Assembly: GCF_027359595.1 (NCBI RefSeq)
Contig: NZ_CP114783.1
Coordinates: 1,674,001 to 1,738,000 of the forward strand
Direction: 5' to 3'
Length of the DNA stretch: 64,000 nt
Origin: Prochlorococcus marinus str. MIT 0912
GTDB taxonomy: Bacteria; Cyanobacteriota; Cyanobacteriia; PCC-6307; Cyanobiaceae
In this document: positions 50,824-57,584 of the stretch, piece by piece
Position numbering within the stretch: position 1 is the stretch's first letter
Layout: each line of letters starts with the position of its first letter
Position numbers and translations under genes: made by a program
The notes under the pieces: model-generated
The model's input: the letters and a program-made list of their open reading frames with translations, nothing else
Told to the model about the DNA's origin: nothing
Database searches by the model: none

Positions 50824-51873
50824 GTGATATCAAAGCCATCTTTAGACCCCTCTTCTCTAAGTTTTGATTTACCTGATCCTGAGCAAGACGAATTAAGTAA
50901 TATTGATTTCATCGAGAGATTAGAGAATGCATGGTCAATTTGTGAGCAGTTTGACTTGCAAACCGAAATATGGCGCGGAAGGATCTTACGTGTTGTAAGA
51001 GATAGAGAAAAGAGGGGAGGGGATGGTAGAGGTACAGGCTTTTTGCAGTGGTTAAGAGAGATGGAAATAAGTAAAAGCAAAGCATATTCTCTGATTCAAT
51101 TAGCTGATTCCTCTGATAATTTGGTGGTTGAAGGAATTCTTGAAGAATCAAGTGTAAATAATTTTTCAAAAAGAGCTTTTATTGAAACGGCAAACGCGGA
51201 ACCTGAGATTCAACATATGATTTCAGAGGCTGCTAATGAAGGGAAGGACATAACTAGAAGACAAGTAAAAAACTTAACTGATCAATTTATGGCTGCAACC
51301 AGTTCTCTTTTGCCTGATGAAATTAGAGAAAAAACGCAATCAAATTTATTGCCTGCCAAGTTTGTTGCGCCATTGGTAAGAGAATTATCAAAGTTGACGC
51401 CTACTCAGCAAGAGGAAATATGCGAAACTTTAAGAGAAAATCCTGAAATTGATTCAGTAAAAGATTTGACGAATACCGCTAAATGGATGGGGAAGTCTTT
51501 AGATGCTTCTCTAGCATTAAGAGCTTTTCATAATAAGAATTTAAATTTAGATAAAGCTACTCAAGAAGCTCTGAGGTTAGATTCTTTAGGAATACTTTCA
51601 GATGCTTTTGGACAAGCAAAAACTATAGAGAGTTGTATTTTAAAGTTTCATTCTGCTTGGAAAAGATTAGAAGGCTTACAAGAGAGACTATGGATTGAGT
51701 CTGGAAGTAGTACACCCTATTTAAGAGAGCTTTTAGATACCCTTCAAACGCTAACCGGTTCAACTATAAGAGTTTCTCTAGGAGAACTTTCAGGGGGGAA
51801 ATCTTTGAGATTGCAAGTTGTTGAGGAAGACGCTGAAAGGTTGGAACCTCCATCTCTTGGAATTAATAAATAA
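50824..51873 (+). CDS. Conserved cyanobacterial protein of unknown function, 349 aa
   Basis: I do not recognise a named family. The start is GTG. Residues about 25-100 (WSICEQFDLQTEIWRGRILRVVRDREKRGGDGRGTGFLQWLREMEISKSKAYSLIQLA) look like a helical DNA-binding or KilA/ParB-adjacent segment, since the layout of one helix set with FLQWLREM..SKSKAYSLI resembles a helix-turn-helix. The rest is helical and acidic, with VKDLTNTAKWMGKSL and a final beta-rich segment (TIRVSLGELSGGKSLRLQVVEED). It is convergent with the LysM gene, with a 1-bp gap. Confidence 0.7.
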   Translation: MISKPSLDPSSLSFDLPDPEQDELSNIDFIERLENAWSICEQFDLQTEIWRGRILRVVRDREKRGGDGRGTGFLQWLREMEISKSKAYSLIQLADSSDNLVVEGILEESSVNNFSKRAFIETANAEPEIQHMISEAANEGKDITRRQVKNLTDQFMAATSSLLPDEIREKTQSNLLPAKFVAPLVRELSKLTPTQQEEICETLRENPEIDSVKDLTNTAKWMGKSLDASLALRAFHNKNLNLDKATQEALRLDSLGILSDAFGQAKTIESCILKFHSAWKRLEGLQERLWIESGSSTPYLRELLDTLQTLTGSTIRVSLGELSGGKSLRLQVVEEDAERLEPPSLGINK

Positions 51874-51874
51874 T

Positions 51875-52735
51875 TTAAAAATTAAAATCCTGATCACAAA
51901 AATCATTAATTAATTTAAACTCAAAATCAGTTTTAGGAAAATACCAGTTTGTCCAGTACGAATTATCTAATGTGTTATTTAATGCTCTCTTTGTGCAGTT
52001 AACAGCTAGATAGAAATATGTATTTTTCTTTGTTTTTGCTTGAGCGACATAATTGCCATCAAAGTATGTCCAGTCTGTCCAGTTGATTGTTATTGATCCA
52101 TATTTTAACCATTTTGATTCTTTACTTCTTCTTATTTTTAATTTTATGTTCGGATTAATCTTTATAGGGTCATTTAATTTGTTCAAGGTATTAATTTTTT
52201 CTTTTGAAATTTTGTGAATCTCTGCTATGGCTGAAAGATTTTCTATTCTAGAAGTTTTATGATAAAAAACTTTCTTACTAGCTAATTTAATATTTTCTCT
52301 TCTATTTTCTATCTTATAGGTAGCTCCTTTTGGTAATAAGATAATCTGATCAAGCTTAATATATGAATCATTACTTAAATTATTTAAGGAAAGAATATCA
52401 TTTAGATTAATATTGTAATTTCTTGCAATTTTATAAAGAGTATCTCCTTCAACAACTTTATAATTTAGATATTCATTTTTATTGTCTTTAGCATTTAATT
52501 TAAGAGGTATTATTATCATTTCTCCTTCTATTATTTTTGTCGCATCGTTGAAATTATTCTTATACATTAGTTCTTTTAGAGGAACTCCATATTGTTTGGA
52601 TATTTTGAAAAGGGTATCGCCACGTTTTGCGATAATCTTTGTTTCTGCATTAACATCTAAAATAAATATTGATAAAAGAAAGATAATACTATTAATATAA
52701 AACAAACCAAGAGTTGTGTTTATATTTTTGTTCAT
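51875..52735 (-). CDS. LysM-domain secreted or membrane-anchored protein
   Basis: A 286-aa protein with an N-terminal hydrophobic signal/anchor (about residues 7-30). Two LysM domains follow: AKRGDTLFKISKQYGVPLKELMYKNN (about 36-80) and VVEGDTLYKIARNYNINLNDILSLNN (about 93-138), with a weaker third around 160-205. LysM domains bind peptidoglycan N-acetylglucosamine chains, so it acts at the cell wall. The C-terminal part (about 206-286, WTDWTYFDGNYVAQ) has no recognised domain. Confidence 0.85.
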   Translation of the reverse strand: MNKNINTTLGLFYINSIIFLLSIFILDVNAETKIIAKRGDTLFKISKQYGVPLKELMYKNNFNDATKIIEGEMIIIPLKLNAKDNKNEYLNYKVVEGDTLYKIARNYNINLNDILSLNNLSNDSYIKLDQIILLPKGATYKIENRRENIKLASKKVFYHKTSRIENLSAIAEIHKISKEKINTLNKLNDPIKINPNIKLKIRRSKESKWLKYGSITINWTDWTYFDGNYVAQAKTKKNTYFYLAVNCTKRALNNTLDNSYWTNWYFPKTDFEFKLINDFCDQDFNF

Positions 52736-52780
52736 CTCTAGTCTAAATTAATAATTTATATTGTAGATATTAAATTTAGC

Positions 52781-54160
52781 TTAACCTATTAATTTATTAA
52801 GTAAAGATAAATCCAATTTATAAGGCGGGTATCTGAAATTTAGATCTAGCCAAAAGGGTCTTTTTAAGATTGATTTATAATGAGTAAAGTTATCAAACCC
52901 AGCCTTGCCATGGTATTTTCCCATACCACTTGTTCCGACACCTCCAAATGGAAGTTCTGGTATTCCTGCTTGTAGAACAACATCATTAAAACAAACACCT
53001 CCCGAAGAGGTCATTGATAGTACTTTCCTTTGTTCATTTTCACCGCCTCCAAAAAGATAAAGAGCAAGGGGTTTGGGTAATAACTTGAAATCTGAAATGG
53101 CTTGGTCGAGATTTTTAATACTCAAAATAGGTAGCAATGGACCAAAAAGTTCTTCTTTCATTAGTGGATCATTTCGATTTTCGATTTTGATCAGAGTAGG
53201 GCTAATTCTTTTTTCTTTTTCATTGCTATCTCCTCCATAGATTATCTGGTTATTATTTTTTGCATGTTTTAGTAAATTATTAAGTCTGTTAAATTGTTTT
53301 TGATTGATAATGCTTCCCAGATGCTTTGAATGCAGAGGAGTATTGCCGTAGAAATCATTAATCGAATTTTTTAAATTAGAAATTAATGAATCAAAAAGTT
53401 TATGCTCAACTAGTAAATGATCAGGAGCAATACATGTTTGACCAGCGTTTAGACTTTTCCCCCATATGACTCTCTTAGCAGTTACTTCTAGATTTGCTCC
53501 ATCGATAACAACAGCTGGGCTTTTCCCCCCAAGTTCTAAAGTTACTGGAGTGAGATTTTTTGAAGCGGCTTCCATTACTTTTTTCCCTATGTTTTCGCCA
53601 CCTGTAAAAAAGACGTGATCAAATTGTCGAGTCATTAAATCAGCAGCAATGTTTCCATCTCCCTCAAAAACTTGCGCGATCTCTAGAGGGAAATGTTTTT
53701 CTATGAGTTTTTTTATCAGATTTGAGACGTTAGGAGCATGCTCGGAGGGCTTTAAAACAGCAGTGTTCCCAGCGGCTAATGCTCCTACTAATGGTTGAAG
53801 AGTTAGAGAAAAAGGATAATTCCATGGACCAATTATCAGTATGCAGCCCAACGGATCTGGCTGGATCAATGCTTGAGCTGGTTTAAGCGAAACTGGAACA
53901 TTGATTTGTCGTGTCTTCATCCAATTGGATAAGTTTTTCTGTGCAAGTTTTATTTCCTGTCTGACAGCGATAATCTCGAAGAAAGCTTCTGTCGCGGGCT
54001 TTCCTAAATCCTTATTTAAAGCATTTAAGATTTCATTCTGATGATTTTCTAATAAATTTGATAGAGAATGAAGCTGTTCCCTTCTCCATTTTTCATTTCT
54101 TGTCTTGCCAGATAAAACTAGATCTTGTAATTGACTAAGTGAGAAATCTTCTAATGACAT
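52781..54160 (-). CDS. Aldehyde dehydrogenase, class 3 (fatty aldehyde type)
   Basis: A 459-aa NAD(P)+-dependent aldehyde dehydrogenase. The coenzyme and substrate motifs are IIGPWNYPFSLTLQPLVGALAAGN, VTLELGGKSPAVV (general base Glu) and GQTCIAPDHLLV (catalytic Cys). A C-terminal tail with FRYPPYKLDLSLL resembles the class 3 family. In cyanobacteria this enzyme oxidises long-chain or lipid-derived aldehydes to acids. The gene starts far from its neighbours, about 250 bp before the 91-aa gene, and has its own promoter. Confidence 0.93.
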   Translation of the reverse strand: MSLEDFSLSQLQDLVLSGKTRNEKWRREQLHSLSNLLENHQNEILNALNKDLGKPATEAFFEIIAVRQEIKLAQKNLSNWMKTRQINVPVSLKPAQALIQPDPLGCILIIGPWNYPFSLTLQPLVGALAAGNTAVLKPSEHAPNVSNLIKKLIEKHFPLEIAQVFEGDGNIAADLMTRQFDHVFFTGGENIGKKVMEAASKNLTPVTLELGGKSPAVVIDGANLEVTAKRVIWGKSLNAGQTCIAPDHLLVEHKLFDSLISNLKNSINDFYGNTPLHSKHLGSIINQKQFNRLNNLLKHAKNNNQIIYGGDSNEKEKRISPTLIKIENRNDPLMKEELFGPLLPILSIKNLDQAISDFKLLPKPLALYLFGGGENEQRKVLSMTSSGGVCFNDVVLQAGIPELPFGGVGTSGMGKYHGKAGFDNFTHYKSILKRPFWLDLNFRYPPYKLDLSLLNKLIG

Positions 54161-54412
54161 TGTTCTTTAAGATTTTTCTTCCTTCTAACAAAATAAATCA
54201 TTCATTGAGGTTAAGGTCTAGAAAATAGACCCATAGTTATTTTAACTCGGTTTTGACTGCTATGCGCTTAAAGGACGATGCTGACTGCTGAAGATTAATA
54301 AGAATAGTAATTAAAACTATTAAAGGTAATAACCACTGCTTTCAGTAACAATAAAGAAAAAGCTTTTGAGTATTATTAACGAGTTACTTGTTTTGGATAT
54401 TAGGCCTAAGAT

Positions 54413-54688
54413 GTGATCCCTAGAAGTGAAAGATTGATTAATCATTTGTTTGTTGTTTTTATTTTCTCCTTAGCTTTTGTAGGTGTTGCTGAGGTGATGT
54501 ACTGGTTATATAAAAAAGAATATCTTAGGGCTAAAGCTAAATATCTAAGAGAATTAATAGATCAAAAAAATGATTTAAGTAGTTTGAATGAACCCTTTTA
54601 TACATGTGTATATGAAAAATGGAACTCCGGAGAAATGCCTCTAACAGAGGCTAATACTTTGTGCAGTATAAAGTTTGAACAAAATTAG
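54413..54688 (+). CDS. Small membrane-anchored protein, 91 aa
   Basis: The frame opens with GTG and encodes a single membrane helix (about residues 11-30, VVFIFSLAFVGVAEVMYWLY), then a charged, helical tail (KKEYLRAKAKYLRELIDQKND) and a C-terminal part with two Cys (FYTCVYEKW, NTLCSIK). I do not recognise the family. A 77-bp gap separates it from the VTT gene on the same strand. The 250-bp region upstream has no other gene. Confidence 0.6.
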   Translation: MIPRSERLINHLFVVFIFSLAFVGVAEVMYWLYKKEYLRAKAKYLRELIDQKNDLSSLNEPFYTCVYEKWNSGEMPLTEANTLCSIKFEQN

Positions 54689-54765
54689 TGAGCCCTATAG
54701 CAATTTTTTAATAATTTCATTACTATATTTTCAAGATATAATTAGTGTTTGATTGAAAATATTTT

Positions 54766-55515
54766 ATGACTATTAATTTTTTTATAAGTAAATACTTTAG
54801 GTGCGTAATAATAACTGTCTTCGTTGTTATTTTGACTACTAATATTATTTTTCTAGATACTGATATCATTAGTGATTTCTTTTATAAAATTGTAAGCGGT
54901 TTAAATTCAAATAATTTTTTTAGTTTAATATTAGTATTCTTATTATTTATATTAAGATCCACTAGTATAATAATACCAGTTTTACCTGGGACAATATTTT
55001 CCGCTGCTGCTGGTTTTCAGTTTGGCTTTACGCAGGGACTAATTATTATATTTTTTGCAGATTTTTTCTCTTGTTCAATATCATTTATGCTGGCCAGAAA
55101 ATTAGGAAGAAGTTATATTAGTAGATTACTCGGTTCAAGGCAAATGAGAAAAGTTGAAAGCATTAGTCAAGATTATCTAGAAAATAATTATTTCCTTATG
55201 ACAGCTCTTCTGATGTCAGGGTTCTTTGATTTTGTTTGCTATGCAATAGGACTAACAAAGATAACTTGGAAAAGGTTTATGCCTGCTTTGATTTTTAGCA
55301 TAATAATCTCAGATTCCCCTTTTGTTGCTAGTGGTTTTGCTGCAAGAAGAATTAAGGATATTGGATTGAAAAACTTCTTACAAAAAATATTAAATGGAGA
55401 ATTAGATATGATTTCTGGAAATTATCTTTTTCTATTCATAACATCTTTTCTAATAATTTTCACTTTAGCAATTATAAATATATATTTAAATAAAAAATCT
55501 AATATTATTAAGTAA
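54766..55515 (+). CDS. VTT-domain (TVP38/TMEM64, DedA-like) membrane protein
   Basis: A 249-aa polytopic membrane protein and a paralog of the product of 21894-22553. Shared features are VLPGTIFSAAAGFQFGFTQGLIIIFFADFFSCSISFMLARKLGRSYISR and NYFLMTALLMSGFFDFVCYAIGL. It has about six hydrophobic segments and extra terminal segments compared with its paralog. Function is probably membrane lipid handling, by family; the substrate is unknown. Confidence 0.8.
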   Translation: MTINFFISKYFRCVIITVFVVILTTNIIFLDTDIISDFFYKIVSGLNSNNFFSLILVFLLFILRSTSIIIPVLPGTIFSAAAGFQFGFTQGLIIIFFADFFSCSISFMLARKLGRSYISRLLGSRQMRKVESISQDYLENNYFLMTALLMSGFFDFVCYAIGLTKITWKRFMPALIFSIIISDSPFVASGFAARRIKDIGLKNFLQKILNGELDMISGNYLFLFITSFLIIFTLAIINIYLNKKSNIIK

Positions 55516-55523
55516 TTAATTTG

Positions 55524-55554
55524 CAAAAAAAAAAGCCCTTAAGAAATCAAGGGC
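55524..55554 (-). terminator. Terminator of the DUF4278 mRNA
   Basis: On the minus strand GCCCTT...AAGGGC forms a stem followed by a T-run of ten, 21 bp past the stop of the DUF4278 gene. It also lies 9 bp past the convergent VTT gene. Confidence 0.7.
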
Positions 55555-55575
55555 AAATAGAAACTTTAATTGTCT

Positions 55576-55677
55576 CTAGCTTTGGTAAGACTTACCTCTG
55601 TATGTAAGTTGTACATGCTGCTTTTCTACAACTGCTTTTTGCTGGTTGTACTTTAGACCTCTGTAGGTTAAAGACAT
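55576..55677 (-). CDS. 33-aa DUF4278-type peptide
   Basis: A complete 33-codon frame starting MSLTYRGLKYNQQKA and ending QLTYRGKSYQS. The LTYRG motif appears twice, at about residues 3-7 and 24-28. DUF4278 members in cyanobacteria share the pattern L-x-Y-R-G-x-x-Y; their function is unknown. A ribosome-binding site, CGGAGA, lies 9 bp before the ATG, and a stem-loop lies just before it. The gene is too short for standard callers. Confidence 0.8.
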   Translation of the reverse strand: MSLTYRGLKYNQQKAVVEKQHVQLTYRGKSYQS

Positions 55678-55697
55678 TTTTTTTTCTCCGAAATATG

Positions 55698-55723
55698 CTC
55701 AAGTCCCCGTTCCTTGGCTTGAG
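55698..55723 (-). promoter_or_regulatory. Leader hairpin just before the DUF4278 ribosome-binding site
   Basis: CTCAAG and CTTGAG (with further pairing of CC/GG) form a stem around the GGAACG region, 21 bp before the start codon. The base of the stem ends about 7 bp from CGGAGA, so folding could affect access to that site. No factor is known. Confidence 0.45.
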
Positions 55724-55940
55724 TCAAACTGCGGCTCATCGTTTAATGAGTTGAACGTTTTTGGTAGTTTTTGCTACAGATTTACTATAAACATAATATT
55801 TTATTGTCGATGTTCACCTTGTTACATAAAGTTGACTGTCTTTGCTTAGGCAAGACTTTATCAATGCTTATGATCTGTGACAGTTGAAGAACTCAAATAC
55901 TCAGCCTACCTCTTATCAAAAACGTTGATTAAGTTTAATT

Positions 55941-56034
55941 TGTGAGGAGTTGAGATCCTCCGCAGTGGAAACAAGGAAACACTTGCGCCTGATCTCACAA
56001 AGAAACCGCCCTAACAGAACTGGGCGGTTTTTTT
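55941..56034 (+). ncRNA. yfr2: Yfr2-family non-coding RNA
   Basis: The hallmark of Yfr2 is a loop with repeated GGAAACA; here the loop 55966-55982 reads TGGAAACAAGGAAACAC. It is closed by CGCAG/TTGCG (55961-55965 with 55983-55987) and an outer stem TGAGATC/GATCTCA (55951-55957 with 55991-55997). A terminator follows: AACCGCCC/GGGCGGTT (56004-56029) with a T-run. The 5' part begins TGTGAGGAGTTG (55941-55952). Ends of the transcript are estimated. Family function is regulatory and not fully known; interaction with Yfr1 has been proposed. Confidence 0.85.
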
Positions 56035-56224
56035 GTTCCTTTTCTAGGATGGTTTAATCATATTTCCACTTCCCCAAGTTGTTTTAGGATTACTGCTTTT
56101 AAGCACAGCATTAGTTTTGATTTTTGATATCAGATACAACCCATTCGGAAACAGTGAGGACGATATCTAATTAGGAATTTTTTCGGATGCAGACCCTTGG
56201 TGGAATTGATTAGAAAAGGAAAAG

Positions 56225-56303
56225 CAGAACAACTCCTCACACAATCCGTTCTGTACATGAAGAGAGGGACTCAAGGTCGCTGAAGCAGCAGGGTCCCTTT
56301 CTT
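56225..56303 (+). ncRNA. Putative structured RNA with a Yfr1-type motif loop
   Basis: A 6-bp stem CAGAAC/GTTCTG (56225-56230 with 56248-56253) presents a 17-nt loop containing ACTCCTCACAC (56232-56242), the ultraconserved motif of Yfr1. A second hairpin follows (AAGAGAGGGAC with GTCCCTTTCTT, 56260-56303, one G-U, inner GCTG/CAGC), which could terminate the transcript. In known Yfr1 the motif is single-stranded between two stems, so this is not a standard Yfr1. Transcript ends are unknown. Confidence 0.55.
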
Positions 56304-56326
56304 AATACCATTGTTAATTAATTAAA

Positions 56327-56497
56327 TCAGTCTCCTTTATCGTGGATATCTCCTGAATAAGATTGAGTTCCTATCTCTGGTGGTGGATTATTTCCGAAGT
56401 CATCAACTAAAGCATCTGCTTCACTTGTAAAAAGTTTGGTGAACCATTGCTTAGTTGCAATAATTGCTGTCCAGATCTTGTCTCTTTTTCTAGTCAT
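56327..56497 (-). CDS. Small soluble protein, 56 aa, function unknown
   Basis: A 56-codon frame starting MTRKRDKIWTAIIATKQWFTKL, with an acidic second half (SEADALVDDFGNN) and a C-terminal tail with IGTQSYSGDIHDKGD. GAGG lies 7 bp before the ATG. I do not recognise a family. No other frame or RNA explains the stretch; the structured RNA ends just past its stop on the opposite strand. Confidence 0.55.
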   Translation of the reverse strand: MTRKRDKIWTAIIATKQWFTKLFTSEADALVDDFGNNPPPEIGTQSYSGDIHDKGD

Positions 56498-56725
56498 AGA
56501 GATACCTCGAATTAAGTAAGGGGGTATGTGTGTATGTGTTTACTCTCTTCGAGTTCATCACCCCAGAGATTGAAGTGTTTTGACTCCTGATTTTGTTGTA
56601 CTCCTCTTAAATGGAAATTCATATGGGTGAGAACACCAAAGTATTTCTACAGTTGGGTTCTCTGCATAGATATTTTTGATTAGTGGAAGTAGATATAAAG
56701 CAAGGAACTATTAGGAGGTCTAACC

Positions 56726-56911
56726 ATGTCATGCGGTAATCCTTTTAAACATGCAATCGAAGACGTAAAGGAAACATTCTCGAAATCTTGTGGAGTTCCT
56801 ATGCAAGGGAACGATTGGTGTGATCTGGTTTCGAATTATGAAACTGATTTTGATGAGGTCGATTACGAGAATGAATGCTTGCAGTTTGGTAACTGCTCAA
56901 TGGACTACTAA
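56726..56911 (+). CDS. Small acidic cysteine-rich protein, 61 aa
   Basis: The ATG is preceded by AGGAGGTCTAACC, a nearly perfect ribosome-binding site. The product has cysteines at 3, 22, 32, 51 and 57 and a strongly acidic second half (YETDFDEVDYENE). The five cysteines could bind metal or form disulfides. No family is recognised. The 228 bp before it have no gene. It is followed 30 bp on by a 20-aa frame. Confidence 0.65.
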   Translation: MSCGNPFKHAIEDVKETFSKSCGVPMQGNDWCDLVSNYETDFDEVDYENECLQFGNCSMDY

Positions 56912-56941
56912 AAAACATTGAACTAACAGGAGTTTTTTCTC

Positions 56942-57004
56942 ATGTTCACCAGATCTAGATTTGCTAAAAATGCATTAGGAGTTCTAGCACTTCCGTTCCA
57001 GTAG
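56942..57004 (+). CDS. Possible 20-aa peptide
   Basis: A 20-codon frame beginning MFTRSRFAKNALGVLALPFQ. CAGGAG lies 8-10 bp upstream, and the gene follows the 61-aa protein on the same strand, before a strong terminator. The product is basic then hydrophobic. Length is too short for coding statistics; it may be a real peptide, a truncated gene or chance. Confidence 0.4.
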   Translation: MFTRSRFAKNALGVLALPFQ

Positions 57005-57057
57005 ATGGTTGGTTAGTCAGTGTGGATAGTTCAATTGGATACAAGAGTGCTGAACTC

Positions 57058-57091
57058 AAAAAGGGGGTGATCAAAATCTCACCCCCTTTTT
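57058..57091 (+). terminator. Terminator of the 61-aa gene unit
   Basis: An 8-bp GC-rich stem GGGGGTGA/TCACCCCC around an 8-nt loop, flanked by an A-run before and a T-run after, so it could act in both directions. Confidence 0.85.
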
Positions 57092-57212
57092 AATGAGAAG
57101 GGAATCTGCGACTTGACCTGGCAGACAAAAGTAGTAAATTTGTATTAGTTTAATCTTAGTTAAAACGGCGATTAAAGCATCTTATAGGCGGGTGCTTTTT
57201 GTCTCTTGAGTC

Positions 57213-57494
57213 ATGCAAATGAGCCAACCAATAAGAGAAGCATTGCCAACTCCATCAGGGTGGTTAGTTGCTCCTGCCAGAGATTTTTGCTTGTTTTTTA
57301 TTCGAGATCCGAAATCGGTCATGATTGCACCGACTGTCTTCACCCAGCTTTGGTATTGCACTGAAGAAGGGATTCCAACCAAATTGAAGAACACAAGACG
57401 ATTGGACTATGAATCTGCCCATGAAACTTGGAATGAGCTCCTATCTAATGATTGGGAGTTGGTTGACTATCAGATTAATGATGCCGCTGCATAG
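57213..57494 (+). CDS. DUF1651 family protein
   Basis: A 93-aa protein of the DUF1651 family, which is found mainly in Prochlorococcus and marine Synechococcus. Seen motifs are SGWLVAPARDFCLFFIRDPKSVM (residues about 15-37), TKLKNTRRLDYESAHETWNELLSNDWELVDYQ (about 55-86). The role is unknown. An alternative ATG two codons later is equally possible. It stands alone with about 120 bp before it. Confidence 0.75.
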   Translation: MQMSQPIREALPTPSGWLVAPARDFCLFFIRDPKSVMIAPTVFTQLWYCTEEGIPTKLKNTRRLDYESAHETWNELLSNDWELVDYQINDAAA

Positions 57495-57584
57495 TGGGGC
57501 ATTATCAAAAAAGCTTATGGAACCCGGTTTATTTGTGTTTTATCAGATGTGAAGTGAAATAGTGTTTGTCGGGAAAATTATGAG

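Noticed and set aside
56048-56170. A 40-codon hydrophobic plus-strand frame between the two RNAs, ending DIRYNPFGNSEDDI
   Set aside because: It has membrane-helix composition, but no ATG, GTG or TTG before the helix; only ATA or similar codons are available. Worth a look in relatives, but not called.
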